A DNA stretch of 64,000 nt from Pedobacter sp. Leaf41 (GCF_001422545.1 NZ_LMLE01000012.1:1-64000), one strand, 5' to 3'; positions 26,323 through 35,455 are shown, numbered from the stretch's first letter. Notes: generated by a model from the letters alone, not told the origin. A program made the numbers and translations.

Positions 26323-26674
26323 TTGTATCAATCTTCGTTGAAGTTGATTTGGAATGCTGCGATCTTGCGGCCCAACACATTCAAAATAGCATCTAGTTAG
26401 CCACTTAGCCCCGGGTGCAGCGGTACACTGCAGCAAGGAGGGCACCGACGATGCGAGGCGTACAAGCGTAACACGGGAAGAATGGAGGTGTAGCGTACAG
26501 AATTGCGCTCCAAAACAAAGAATTAATAAGTGAATGTTTAGGTGAATTTCCGGCTAAATCAAAAATCTGAACCCTAATAATGTCATCTTTTAACATTCAT
26601 TGAACACTATAACAGGTTAAACTGTTTAAATTGCAATCTCAAAATAGTCAGTTTACATCTAAAATCATTTATAT
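26323..26674. other. Non-coding spacer between M23 and bcp
   Basis: No gene is supported in these 352 bases. The minus-strand open frame at 26405-26596 has no domain and simply reads through the GC-rich repeat at 26399-26512. The remaining parts are AT-rich without clear signals. Confidence 0.6.
26399..26512. repeat. GC-rich structured intergenic element
   Basis: This block of about 114 bases is far richer in G and C than its surroundings. It starts AGCCCCGGGTGCAGCGGTAC and contains potential pairings such as CCCGGGTG with CACGGG near 26472-26477. GTACACTGCAG lies near the left, and GGTGTAGCGTAC near the right. It resembles dispersed structured elements found between Bacteroidota genes. Family membership is from recollection and untested; a small RNA is an alternative. 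Confidence 0.45.
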
Positions 26675-27139
26675 ATGGCCGAATTAAAGGAAGGCGATCA
26701 AGCACCTTCAATTACATCCAAAGATCAAAACGGAACCGCGGTTTCGTTGAGCGATTACCAAGGCAAAACAGTGGTACTGTATTTTTATCCGAAAGACGAT
26801 ACACCTGGCTGTACAGCCGAAGCCTGCGATTTTAGAGATAATTACCAGGGTTTGCAAGCTAAGGGAATAGTGGTTTTGGGTGTGAGTGTTGATGACGAAA
26901 AATCTCATCAGAAATTTGTAACTAAACACAACCTGCCTTTTACTTTACTGGCAGATACTGAGCAGAAAATTGTGACTGATTATGGGGTTTGGGCAGAAAA
27001 AAACATGTATGGCAAAAAATACATGGGTACTGTTCGCACTACTTTTATTATTGGTGGTGATGGCAAAATTGCCCACATCATCAAAAAAGTTGACACTAAA
27101 AACGCTACTCAACAAGTACTCGATTTAATCAATAACTAA
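26675..27139 (+). CDS. bcp: Thioredoxin-dependent thiol peroxidase (BCP-type peroxiredoxin)
   Basis: A cytoplasmic peroxiredoxin that reduces hydrogen peroxide and organic hydroperoxides using thioredoxin. The peroxidatic Cys 46 and resolving Cys 51 form the typical PGCTAEACDFRD motif of the BCP/PrxQ group. FYPKDDTPG precedes it and TFIIGGDGKIAHIIKKVD follows. The length of 154 aa is standard. Confidence 0.95.
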   Translation: MAELKEGDQAPSITSKDQNGTAVSLSDYQGKTVVLYFYPKDDTPGCTAEACDFRDNYQGLQAKGIVVLGVSVDDEKSHQKFVTKHNLPFTLLADTEQKIVTDYGVWAEKNMYGKKYMGTVRTTFIIGGDGKIAHIIKKVDTKNATQQVLDLINN

Positions 27140-27162
27140 TTATGATATAGCAGTTAAAATAT

Positions 27163-27170
27163 TAACTTTG
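27163..27170 (+). promoter_or_regulatory. -7 box upstream of transketolase genes
   Basis: TAACTTTG matches TAnnTTTG 26 bases before the start codon of the first transketolase half. Confidence 0.5.
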
Positions 27171-27196
27171 CTATGTAACAACAACCTCTTATTTTA

Positions 27197-28042
27197 ATGA
27201 AACATACAATAAAAGAGCTAGAAGATATTGCCTCGCAAATCAGAAGAGATATCGTAAGAATGGTTCACGGCTGCCAATCTGGCCATCCGGGCGCTTCGCT
27301 AGGATGTGCAGATTTTTTTACCGCTTTATATTTTGAAGTATTGAACCACAAAACAGACTTCACCATGGAGGGTAAAGGAGAAGATTTGTTTTTCCTATCT
27401 AACGGACATATTTCACCAGTTTGGTACAGTACATTGGCACACGCTGGTTATTTCGATAAAAGTGAATTGGCTACTTTCCGTAAATTGGATTCAAGATTGC
27501 AAGGTCACCCAACCACACATGAGCATTTACCGGGAATCCGCATCGCTTCGGGTTCATTAGGTCAAGGTTTATCAGTGGCTATTGGCGCTGCCTTAGCTAA
27601 GAAACTAAACGGTGATCATTCTCACATTTTTGCTTTATTAGGTGATGGCGAATTGCAAGAGGGACAAAACTGGGAAGCTGCGATGTTTGCCCCTTTCAAC
27701 AAAGTTGATCATTTAATTGCTTCAGTAGATTACAATGGCCAGCAAATTGACGGACCAACAAGTAAAGTTTTGGCTTTAGATGATTTACAGGCAAAATTTG
27801 AAGCTTTTGGATGGCATGTAATTAATACTGATGGTAACGATATGCAAGCGATTGTTGAAGGTTTACATTATGCAAAAACATTAACCGGAAAAGGCAAACC
27901 AATTTTAAATTTAATGAGCACTCAAATGGGTGCAGGTGTAGATTATATGGTTGGCTCACATAAATGGCATGGTACGGCTCCAAATGATGAGCAATTGGCT
28001 TCAGCTTTAGCGCAATTACCAGAAACTTTAGGGGATTATTAA
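27197..28042 (+). CDS. Transketolase, N-terminal (TPP-binding) subunit
   Basis: It is the first half of a two-subunit transketolase of the pentose phosphate pathway. The 281-residue protein holds the thiamine diphosphate region: GHPGASLGCADFFTALYF near the start, RIASGSLGQGLSVAIGAALA, and the metal/TPP motif GDGELQEGQNWEAAMFA. The C-terminal half is encoded by the next gene, 72 bases downstream. Splitting is normal in this phylum and in archaea, not a frameshift: both halves have their own starts and a repeat-rich spacer between them. Confidence 0.93.
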   Translation: MKHTIKELEDIASQIRRDIVRMVHGCQSGHPGASLGCADFFTALYFEVLNHKTDFTMEGKGEDLFFLSNGHISPVWYSTLAHAGYFDKSELATFRKLDSRLQGHPTTHEHLPGIRIASGSLGQGLSVAIGAALAKKLNGDHSHIFALLGDGELQEGQNWEAAMFAPFNKVDHLIASVDYNGQQIDGPTSKVLALDDLQAKFEAFGWHVINTDGNDMQAIVEGLHYAKTLTGKGKPILNLMSTQMGAGVDYMVGSHKWHGTAPNDEQLASALAQLPETLGDY

Positions 28043-28052
28043 ATCAGATTGC

Positions 28053-28110
28053 AGATGTGAGATGTGAGATGTGAGTCTCATATCTGATGTCTAAAATCTC
28101 ATATCTAAGA
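28053..28110. repeat. 7-bp periodic arrays in transketolase spacer
   Basis: AGATGTG is repeated exactly three times at 28053-28073. Immediately after, TCT words begin at 28076, 28083, 28090, 28097 and 28104, again in exact 7-base phase. The second word resembles the reverse complement of the first, so the spacer can fold. It lies inside an apparent operon. Confidence 0.8.
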
Positions 28111-28114
28111 TATA

Positions 28115-29074
28115 ATGAAAAAATACACTTATACAGAAAAAAAAGATACACGTTCGGGATTTGGTGCTGGCTTACATGAGGCAGGAAAAAAGAACGAAAA
28201 CGTTGTAGCATTGTGTGCCGATTTAGTTGGATCGCTTAAAATGGATGCTTTTATCAAAGATTTTCCAGAGCGTTTTACTCAGGTTGGTATTGCCGAAGCA
28301 AACATGATTGGTATAGCAGCAGGTATGACTATTGGCGGCAAAATTCCTTTTACCGGAACTTTTGCTAACTTTTCTACAGGTCGTGTTTACGATCAGATTC
28401 GTCAATCGGTAGCTTATTCGAATAAAAACGTTAAAATTTGTGCATCTCACGCTGGTTTAACTTTGGGTGAAGATGGTGCAACACACCAAATTTTAGAAGA
28501 TATAGGTTTAATGAAAATGTTGCCAGGCATGGTGGTAATCAATCCTTGCGATTATAACCAGACCAAAGCGGCAACTATGGCCATTGCGGAATATGAAGGT
28601 CCGGTTTATTTACGTTTCGGTCGCCCGGTAATTCCGGTATTTACAGATCCTGATCAAAAATTTGAGATTGGTAAAGCCTGGATGGTTAACGAAGGAACTG
28701 ATGTTACCATCATTGCAACTGGCCACATGGTTTGGAAAGCAATCGAAGCTGGCGAAAAGTTAGCAGAATTAGGTATCGATGCGGAAATTATCAATATCCA
28801 CACCATTAAACCTTTGGATGATGAAGCGATCTTAAAATCAGTAAAGAAAACAGGTTGCGTGGTGACTTGCGAGGAGCACAATAAATTTGGTGGTTTGGGC
28901 GAAAGTGTTGCCCGCTTATTGACTACTGAATTACCTACACCACAGGAATTTGTAGCTACGAACGATACTTTCGGAGAAAGCGGAACACCAGATCAATTGA
29001 TGTCGAAATATGGCTTAGATGCTGTAAACATTGTTGAAGCGGTTCAAAAAGTAATCGGCAGAAAAAAAGCATAA
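28115..29074 (+). CDS. Transketolase, C-terminal (pyrimidine-binding) subunit
   Basis: It is the second half of the split transketolase, 319 aa. The TPP pyrimidine-binding domain includes RSGFGAGLHEAGKKNENVVALCADL, the catalytic Glu region VGIAEANMIGIAAGM, and SHAGLTLGEDGATHQ. The C-terminal transketolase domain follows from about 190 (TDVTIIATGHMVWKAIEAGEKL). It works as a complex with the product of 27197-28042. Confidence 0.93.
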   Translation: MKKYTYTEKKDTRSGFGAGLHEAGKKNENVVALCADLVGSLKMDAFIKDFPERFTQVGIAEANMIGIAAGMTIGGKIPFTGTFANFSTGRVYDQIRQSVAYSNKNVKICASHAGLTLGEDGATHQILEDIGLMKMLPGMVVINPCDYNQTKAATMAIAEYEGPVYLRFGRPVIPVFTDPDQKFEIGKAWMVNEGTDVTIIATGHMVWKAIEAGEKLAELGIDAEIINIHTIKPLDDEAILKSVKKTGCVVTCEEHNKFGGLGESVARLLTTELPTPQEFVATNDTFGESGTPDQLMSKYGLDAVNIVEAVQKVIGRKKA

Positions 29075-29151
29075 AGTTTTTAGTTTAAAAAAGGAAATAG
29101 AGAACGGGAAAATAGATGAGTTTGGTAATGCAAAATTATCTTTAAACACCC

Positions 29152-29176
29152 ATTCCCTATTTCCTATTTACCATTC
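29152..29176. repeat. 7-bp periodic ATT array upstream of ECF sigma gene
   Basis: ATT occurs at 29152, 29159, 29166 and 29173 inside CCTATTT-like heptamers, in exact 7-base phase, between the transketolase and sigma-factor genes. A roughly complementary purine stretch lies at 29091-29118. Confidence 0.55.
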
Positions 29177-29230
29177 TCTTTTATACTATTCGCACCCTCC
29201 TTACCACGATCACCTCTCCTAAAAAAATAG

Positions 29231-29791
29231 ATGAAACAAGTTGAAGATTCAGAAATTCTTGCCCTTTTCGCCGTCGAGAAAACACGAAATGAAGCTTTTA
29301 ACTTGTTATTAAAAAAATATCAGCAGAAAATTTATTGGCACATTCGCAGGTTAGTGCTCAACCACGATGATTGCGATGATCTATTGCAAGAAGTCTTCGT
29401 AAAGGTTTGGAAAAACCTTGATAAGTTTAGAAGTGATTCTCAACTTTATACCTGGATCTATCGCATCGCTACCAATGAATCTATTACATTTTTAAATAAG
29501 CAAAAGCAAAGAAACAACACGCCATTGGATGAAGTATCATCTGAATTGGCTGATAACCTGGTTGCCTCTTCCTACTTTAATGGCGATAAACTCGAGCTTA
29601 AGTTACAAAAAGCTATTCTAACCCTGCCCGAAAAACAACGGATCATTTTCAACATGAAATATTTTGATGATATGAAATATGAAGAAATTTCGGAAGTTTT
29701 AGGCACATCAGTTGGCGCCTTAAAAGCATCATTTCATATCGCAGCAAAAAAAATTGAAGCAATTATCACAAATGATGAAATTGATTTTTAA
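29231..29791 (+). CDS. ECF-type RNA polymerase sigma factor
   Basis: A 186-residue group 4 sigma factor. Region 2 covers about 25-95, with DDLLQEVFVKVWKNLDKF and the -10 recognition segment YTWIYRIATNESITFLN. Region 4 covers about 130-182, with LPEKQRIIFNMKYFDDMKYEEISEVLGTS as the helix-turn-helix. The next two genes follow at 30 and 6 bases, a single-TM protein and a secreted helical protein, as in envelope-stress operons. The target promoters are unknown. Confidence 0.92.
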   Translation: MKQVEDSEILALFAVEKTRNEAFNLLLKKYQQKIYWHIRRLVLNHDDCDDLLQEVFVKVWKNLDKFRSDSQLYTWIYRIATNESITFLNKQKQRNNTPLDEVSSELADNLVASSYFNGDKLELKLQKAILTLPEKQRIIFNMKYFDDMKYEEISEVLGTSVGALKASFHIAAKKIEAIITNDEIDF

Positions 29792-29821
29792 ACCTTTTCA
29801 TCTTAATTCAATCATATATCT

Positions 29822-30475
29822 GTGATGAACGAAAATATAGAAGATAACGATTGGAAAAGGGATGCACCAAGCTTAGCAGCAATTGGCAAAAACAATCCTT
29901 TTACTGTTCCGGATAATTATTTCGACAGTGTAGAGGAGATAGTGCATTCAAACATTTTTTTAGATGGACTGAAAGAAAAGATCAATAATCGCGACTTTGC
30001 AGTTCCGCAGGATTACTTTGAAGATTTAACGGAACGTATTGAAACACATATCAGAATAACGGAACTGCCCAAAGCAGCAAATACCTTCGATGTTCCCGAA
30101 AATTATTTTGACACTTTACAAAACAGAATTTCGGATAGGATTGCATCTGAAGCACCACAAAAAGTTGCGAAAATTGTTCCGCTTTGGAGAAGGAGCCTGG
30201 TTAAATATGCCAGTGCAGCCTGCTTCGTTTTAATTGCCTCATTCGGTGCTTACTTTTATCAAAACAGCAGTTCTATTCCTGTTGCTCAAACCCAACCAGC
30301 CGATCTTTCGAGCGAACAAATGTTGTATGATATAGATGAAAGTACAATTATTGAACATTTAGAAGCACAAAATACGACAGCTTCAAAAACTACTTCTGCC
30401 TCAGATACAGAAATGGAAAACTACATATTGAGTAATTTCTCTTCGAGTGATTTAACTCATGAATTAAATAATTAA
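29822..30475 (+). CDS. Single-TM protein with VPxxYFD repeats, probable anti-sigma factor
   Basis: A 217-residue protein. Three copies of a VPxxYF[DE] motif lie at about 29-35, 61-67 and 91-97, spaced 30-32 residues, each followed by a short helix. One membrane helix spans about 127-146, and the remainder faces the periplasm. Position directly after the sigma gene suggests that the N-terminal repeats bind the sigma factor in the cytoplasm. The repeat is not the classical ZAS zinc anti-sigma motif, so this role is inferred from context only. Confidence 0.7.
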   Translation: MMNENIEDNDWKRDAPSLAAIGKNNPFTVPDNYFDSVEEIVHSNIFLDGLKEKINNRDFAVPQDYFEDLTERIETHIRITELPKAANTFDVPENYFDTLQNRISDRIASEAPQKVAKIVPLWRRSLVKYASAACFVLIASFGAYFYQNSSSIPVAQTQPADLSSEQMLYDIDESTIIEHLEAQNTTASKTTSASDTEMENYILSNFSSSDLTHELNN

Positions 30476-30481
30476 TTAAAA

Positions 30482-30922
30482 ATGAAGAATTTATTATTTG
30501 TTGCTTTAATGTTTTTATTACCCACTAGCCTTTTGGCACAAAGGCCAAAAAATGAGGAAATAGAATCATTGAAAATTGCTTTTTTTACTCAAAAACTAGA
30601 TTTATCGCCCGAAGAAGCTAAAATATTCTGGCCGATTTATAACGATATGCAAGCAGAGCAAAATGCTTTACGTAAGGAAAGGATGCAAAAAATGATCTCC
30701 TACAGAAAGACTACCGAAATCGATAATTTAAGTGACGCTCAGGTACAAAGTTTAATAACAAGCGAGTTTGATTTTAAACAAAGAGATCTTAACCTAGATA
30801 AAAAATACTACAACCGTTTAAAATCCAATCTACCTATCAAAGTGGTTGGAAAATTTTACAGAGCTCAAGAAGGTTTTAAGCGAGAGTTGCTCAATCGCTT
30901 CAAAGGTGGACCAAAAAATTAA
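30482..30922 (+). CDS. Secreted Spy/CpxP-like helical protein
   Basis: A 146-residue protein with a signal peptide ending near LLAQR (about 20). The mature part is alpha-helical and charged: LDLSPEEAKIFWPIYNDMQAEQ, then RKERMQKMISYRK, and FDFKQRDLNLDKKYYNRL. The SPEEA-x-FWPIY beginning resembles periplasmic Spy/CpxP-type sensors or chaperones. It is the third gene of the sigma operon, so a role in envelope stress sensing is plausible. I cannot name a specific family with certainty. Confidence 0.75.
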   Translation: MKNLLFVALMFLLPTSLLAQRPKNEEIESLKIAFFTQKLDLSPEEAKIFWPIYNDMQAEQNALRKERMQKMISYRKTTEIDNLSDAQVQSLITSEFDFKQRDLNLDKKYYNRLKSNLPIKVVGKFYRAQEGFKRELLNRFKGGPKN

Positions 30923-30925
30923 TTG

Positions 30926-30952
30926 AAAGACCTGCAGAAAATGCAGGTCTTT
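30926..30952. terminator. Bidirectional terminator
   Basis: AAAGACCTGCA (30926-30936) pairs perfectly with TGCAGGTCTTT (30942-30952) over 11 bp, followed by T-rich sequence. It separates two convergent genes. Confidence 0.85.
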
Positions 30953-30953
30953 T

Positions 30954-33587
30954 TTATTTTATCGACATCGAAACATTTAACATCACATATCTTCCAAGTA
31001 TTGAAGAAGAAAAATTGGAAGATGATACTTCGTTAATATTTAAGTTAGTAAAAGCTTTCAAATTAGCCAGGTTTTTCCCTTGCAAGCTGTATTTAAAGCT
31101 TCCCTTCACTGGGTTGAATTGGATTTCCGTATCAATTAAGTTGAAGTTCTGTCCATTCATCCTATAAATATTGTAAGCTGAAAAGTTGAATATTTTATCA
31201 CTGATTTTATAACGATATTCTAAAGTATATTTGTAAGCATTGCTTTTAGCAATCAAAGCGCCTTCGCTACTCGTCCTGTTAAGCATCAGCTCACTACCAA
31301 TTCCGAAATTGATTGGCAGATCAAAACCAGTATTAACTTTGGCATTGATAGAATGATTTACCGAAGTATATTTTTTTGCGCCAGCTCCAAACTGACTGTA
31401 GTAATTACTAATTGATGGAGCATAACTTCCGGTAAATGTAAATGACAAGGCTGGAATAAACTTCTTTACATTGACATTCGCATTCAAAGTTTTAATTCCC
31501 TTAAATGGCTGCTTATTGGAATAGTTTAAAGTATTTTCAAAAAAGTTAGTATATAAAAAACCATATTTACTATAGCTACCATTTAAAGAAATATTGGAAT
31601 TAAAATAACTGTTAAAGAAATCGTTATATCCATAGTTTAAACCAATAGAATGGTTATTGTAATTATAAAAGTTTGTTAATCCACTATTAAAATTCCGAAC
31701 ATCAGTTAAAATATAATTTTCATAGTACTCAATAGGTTGAGGGTTATTATTTCTGTAACTATAAGTCATTGAAATATTTTGAACTTGATCGGGCTTGTAG
31801 GCAAATGAAAGACTAGGCTCCAAAATTAAATAGGTGCTATCTTTACCCATATTTTTTAATAACTGCAACGTGGTTTTAAGTTGAGCCGTTACTTTAATAG
31901 GCTGATCATCATAAACATACTTACCTGTAATATAACTTTGGTTAACCTTGAATAAATTATCATTAACAAAATCATTTCCAATTGGGTTTTGATTTACGCC
32001 AGTTAAATTGGAGTTTATTTTAAAATGATTGACTTCATTCCCCACATTTAAGTATAGGAAACTTTTGTCATACCTTTTCAATCCTTCGAAATGAAGTTTC
32101 AGCTTAAAGTTATTGTTCTGAACATTTTGAACCAAACCACTAGCCCCATTAAACATTGGTATACTTTGATAAAGTTGAGAATTAGTCGAGTAAACTTGAT
32201 TAACATCATCCACTAATACTCTGGCAGAGAATAGGTAAGCTGTAGCTTTATCTGCTTTAATGGTATATTTTAATTGTCCGTTAAAATTTCTGTTTAAATC
32301 AGTTTGATTTTGGAGCACGCTATCTCCATTCATATTATTAAAACTGGAGAAAGCGAAACTGTTAAATGTTTTTGGCTCTTGCTTGTAAGTAAATTTTGCC
32401 CAAAAACGAGCATTACTTTTCACCAAGTAATCTGCACTAAAATCAGATTTAAATGTTTTTCCGAGGCTGTTGCGGTTATCATTGTCTTCTGTATAAATTA
32501 AATTTGGCGGAAAATAGGTGTTTTGCATAGAGGTTTGCCCATATAATTTATTCCACGAGTAAAAAAGCGAATAGTTAATTTTAAATCGATCAGTAATCCT
32601 TGTAATGGCATTTAAACTACCTTGGGTTTTATTATTTATAGTATATAGCGTTGCATCGAAAGGATTGTAAGTTCCAATTTCATGTCTAATAATCTTATTA
32701 TTTCCCGTAAATTGCCGGTTCTCATCAACTAAATCTAAAATATTAGTATTCGATTCGATATTTAGGTTACTGTGGCTCCCGTAAGCAAAAGCTTTGGTTT
32801 TATTAATAAAAGAAATGAGATTGGTAGAAAGCAAACGCCTATCTATTGTGCCCAAACCCGCATCAACACTACCAATTATTTTCTTCGCTTTTTTGTTTTT
32901 TACTTTTAAGTTTAAAACAATATCATCACTGTTGATTATTCCTTTTAGCAAGTTATCTTCCACATAATGATCTAAAGCCTGAACTTCTTCTACAAATTCA
33001 GGCTTCAGGTTTTTAGTGATGGCTTTATACCCTTCACCAGTTAAATCATCTCCCTCCAGTAAAACTTTACTAATTTTTTTGCCTTTAAAAAATATGGTTC
33101 CGTCTTTGTTTACCTCCATACCAGGCATTTTTTTGATCACATCTTCCAAGTTACGGTCTTCGGGGCTAGTAAATCTTTGTACATTGTATTTGGTTGTATC
33201 GTTATTTACCTCAACGGATGGAGGTGCTTTTATATAAATTTCATCAAGCTGTTTTTTATCTTCTGATAAATTGAAATTGTGAATGAATATAGGTTGTTTT
33301 AGTAGTTCGCTGCGAGTAATGAGGAGTGTATCTCGTTTATAACCAATGTAAGCGGCAATTAATACAAATCGATCTGAATGATCAATTTGGCCGTTAAGAA
33401 TATAATTCCCTTGCTCATCAGAAAAACCATACATCAGTAAATCCTGATCTTTTAAGGTTTTAAGCTGAATGGATGCAGACGATAGTTCTTGGGATTTAGA
33501 AGCTATTCTTCCTTTCAATTGTATGGATTGGGACTGGCAAAGCTCGCAAATAAAAAAACATATTAAGAGAAAGAAATATCTTGTCAT
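30954..33587 (-). CDS. TonB-receptor-like outer membrane beta-barrel protein
   Basis: An 877-residue outer-membrane protein. A signal peptide ends near CQSQS (about 20). A carboxypeptidase-regulatory-like Ig domain follows (about 22-100: LKGRIASKSQELSSASIQLKTL). Next is a plug-like region (about 115-225: IYIKAPPSVEVN, VIKKMPGMEVNKDGTIFFKGKKISKVLLEGDDLTGEGYKAI) and then a long barrel. This is the architecture of the OMP_b-brl_3 group of TonB receptor relatives. No TonB box is evident. Its start overlaps the upstream GLPGLI gene by one base, so the two are coupled, which suggests a joint envelope or export function. Confidence 0.85.
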   Translation of the reverse strand: MTRYFFLLICFFICELCQSQSIQLKGRIASKSQELSSASIQLKTLKDQDLLMYGFSDEQGNYILNGQIDHSDRFVLIAAYIGYKRDTLLITRSELLKQPIFIHNFNLSEDKKQLDEIYIKAPPSVEVNNDTTKYNVQRFTSPEDRNLEDVIKKMPGMEVNKDGTIFFKGKKISKVLLEGDDLTGEGYKAITKNLKPEFVEEVQALDHYVEDNLLKGIINSDDIVLNLKVKNKKAKKIIGSVDAGLGTIDRRLLSTNLISFINKTKAFAYGSHSNLNIESNTNILDLVDENRQFTGNNKIIRHEIGTYNPFDATLYTINNKTQGSLNAITRITDRFKINYSLFYSWNKLYGQTSMQNTYFPPNLIYTEDNDNRNSLGKTFKSDFSADYLVKSNARFWAKFTYKQEPKTFNSFAFSSFNNMNGDSVLQNQTDLNRNFNGQLKYTIKADKATAYLFSARVLVDDVNQVYSTNSQLYQSIPMFNGASGLVQNVQNNNFKLKLHFEGLKRYDKSFLYLNVGNEVNHFKINSNLTGVNQNPIGNDFVNDNLFKVNQSYITGKYVYDDQPIKVTAQLKTTLQLLKNMGKDSTYLILEPSLSFAYKPDQVQNISMTYSYRNNNPQPIEYYENYILTDVRNFNSGLTNFYNYNNHSIGLNYGYNDFFNSYFNSNISLNGSYSKYGFLYTNFFENTLNYSNKQPFKGIKTLNANVNVKKFIPALSFTFTGSYAPSISNYYSQFGAGAKKYTSVNHSINAKVNTGFDLPINFGIGSELMLNRTSSEGALIAKSNAYKYTLEYRYKISDKIFNFSAYNIYRMNGQNFNLIDTEIQFNPVKGSFKYSLQGKNLANLKAFTNLNINEVSSSNFSSSILGRYVMLNVSMSIK

Positions 33588-34345
33588 TAAAACTTTTCTT
33601 GTGCTTCTGATAAGATGATAGTTACTGTACCTGTAGCACCATTTGCATAGGTATGTACAACCTTTGACATCTTCTCATAATCGGCTATTTTTTTATTGTA
33701 GATATAAAAAAATTCGTGATGTGTTAATAATTTTTCGTCTTTATATTCCATGGGAATTGTTAACAAGTTGGAATTAAACTTTGCCTTTAAGTCAATAGCT
33801 GTTAGTTCATAAACAAACTTTTCCTGGCTATCGCTAACTTTGATGATTAACCCAGGTAAGTTTCCGAATTTCCACGGACCTAGTGCAATCGGAATAGATT
33901 CTGCAAACCAAGCAATGTAATTTCGACCTCTAAAGCTTGCAGTAGCCTGAATACAATCATAATTCGAAATACGCTTATGTACTGAAGTTATTTTCCATTT
34001 AAAATTATTTAAGGTATCTGTTATTAAATAATTTTTAGAACCAATATGATCACTCAAGATTAATTGTTGATTAGCTATATTTTTAAATAGAAAAGGTCTT
34101 TTCTTGGTATTGATAACCCTTGTTTCGATAACCTCTGTTTCTGATTTTTGTGTAATTGTCGGAATTATTTTCTTGGGAATAAAAAACTCTATAGATTTAT
34201 TATTACCGAAGTAGATAATTTTATCAATCTTGTTGTATCCAAAAGTTGTTTTGATGGTCACGCTATATTTTAAGACCCCGCTGTTTTGTGCAAAAGAGGA
34301 TATGAAAACAGATAATAAGAGGAAATTTAGTAGCACTGTTTTCAT
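33587..34345 (-). CDS. GLPGLI family protein (second of tandem pair)
   Basis: A 252-residue secreted protein with a signal peptide ending near SFAQN (about 20). The family motif appears as WKFGNLPGLIIKV around residues 165-180. The preceding SNYDCIQATASFRGRNYIAWFAESIPIALGPW segment is nearly the same as in its neighbour. GLPGLI proteins are frequent in Bacteroidota, are exported, and have no established biochemical role. It is one base from the upstream paralog and overlaps the barrel gene by one base. Confidence 0.88.
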   Translation of the reverse strand: MKTVLLNFLLLSVFISSFAQNSGVLKYSVTIKTTFGYNKIDKIIYFGNNKSIEFFIPKKIIPTITQKSETEVIETRVINTKKRPFLFKNIANQQLILSDHIGSKNYLITDTLNNFKWKITSVHKRISNYDCIQATASFRGRNYIAWFAESIPIALGPWKFGNLPGLIIKVSDSQEKFVYELTAIDLKAKFNSNLLTIPMEYKDEKLLTHHEFFYIYNKKIADYEKMSKVVHTYANGATGTVTIILSEAQEKF

Positions 34346-35101
34346 TTAGAATTTTTCCATTTTGATAGGTAGTACTATTTCTCCAGAAGACACACTTCCA
34401 TCGTTTCCTGTTTCAACTACGTTTGCCATTTTCTTATTATTCAAAACAGCTCTATGATAGCGTTTAATAAATTGATTATGAGAGATAGCTTTGTCTTTTG
34501 TATACTCATATGGTATAGAAACTATATTATCATTAAACTTAGCTTTCAAATTTATTCCAGTTAGCTCATAATTAAAGATTAGTTCATTATCATTTAAATT
34601 AACGATTAATCCTGGCAAGCCACAAAATTTCCATGGTCCATTTTGAACAGGAACATCTTCTGTAAACCAGGCAATATAGTTTCTCCCTCTAAACTTAGTC
34701 GTTGCTTTAATACAATTGAACTTGGAGATTTTCCTTTTTTCTCTAGTAATCGTCCATTTAAAATTTTGAAGGGTATCAGTTATTAACTGTGTTCTAATTC
34801 CCAGATAGTCGGCAAGGATCATTTTTTTTATTTTGAAATCTTTAAAAACAAAACCTTCTTTCCCCTTAATAACTACGGTACGTGTTCTTTCATCAATGTC
34901 TTGAGTTTTTATTGCACTCGCAGTGGCAATTTCGATCGACTTATTATTGCTCAAGTAAACAATGTAGTTCACACTATTAGAAGGAAATTCCTTATCACTA
35001 ATCGTAAATTTATAATTAATTATCCCTTTAATCTGAGCATTCGCTTGTACATTATATACTACCAGCGCTATCAGCAAAATTTTATACCAACTTCTCATCA
35101 C
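34346..35101 (-). CDS. GLPGLI family protein (first of tandem pair)
   Basis: A 251-residue secreted protein with a signal peptide ending near NAQIK (about 22). It contains the exact motif in WKFCGLPGLIVNLND and the shared ATTKFRGRNYIAWFTEDVPVQNGPW block. It is clearly a paralog of the next gene. It follows the small secreted protein gene by 57 bases. Function unknown; the shared operon with a barrel protein suggests a cell-envelope role. Confidence 0.88.
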   Translation of the reverse strand: MMRSWYKILLIALVVYNVQANAQIKGIINYKFTISDKEFPSNSVNYIVYLSNNKSIEIATASAIKTQDIDERTRTVVIKGKEGFVFKDFKIKKMILADYLGIRTQLITDTLQNFKWTITREKRKISKFNCIKATTKFRGRNYIAWFTEDVPVQNGPWKFCGLPGLIVNLNDNELIFNYELTGINLKAKFNDNIVSIPYEYTKDKAISHNQFIKRYHRAVLNNKKMANVVETGNDGSVSSGEIVLPIKMEKF

Positions 35102-35158
35102 GTTCTTTATTTATGTAAAAAGTAGGAACTATTATATAAAATATTTCCTACTCCAAAT

Positions 35159-35455
35159 TTATCCAACAGGAACAATTGCTGGTTCTTCAACTACTTCTTC
35201 ATCACTATCATCTGTCGTACTCTCCTCTAAAATAGGTGTAGATAAGATAGGCATTTGAGCCTTTGCATTCGCCATAGCTTGCGCACAGGTCGACCCATAA
35301 CCTCTATAGTAGGCTACAACCAAGCCACCGGAATTTTTCACAGATATAATTGCAAGGCAAGACCTCATCGAGAGTTGACTTGTAATTACTAAATCTCTTC
35401 CAAAAGTCACTGCGCTCATTACGCACATCATCGCAATAAATAATAATTTTTTCAT
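35159..35455 (-). CDS. Small secreted protein with acidic tail, 98 aa
   Basis: I do not recognise a family. The chosen start MKKLLFIAMM opens a clean signal peptide (cleavage near FGRD, about 20); the frame is open 8 codons further to 35479. The mature part has exactly two cysteines (about 33 and 57) within a compact region containing KNSGGLVVAYYRGYGSTCAQA, so a disulfide is likely. A strongly acidic tail (about 77-92) follows: EESTTDDSDEEVVEEP. It is the first gene of the leftward GLPGLI-barrel operon and diverges from the LytTR regulator. Confidence 0.7.
   Translation of the reverse strand: MKKLLFIAMMCVMSAVTFGRDLVITSQLSMRSCLAIISVKNSGGLVVAYYRGYGSTCAQAMANAKAQMPILSTPILEESTTDDSDEEVVEEPAIVPVG

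Noticed and set aside
26405..26596. 63-residue minus-strand frame
   Set aside because: It translates the GC-rich repeat block and has no protein features.
27197..29074. Transketolase broken by a frameshift
   Set aside because: Both halves have proper starts and stops and are separated by a non-coding spacer; two-subunit transketolases are normal in this phylum.
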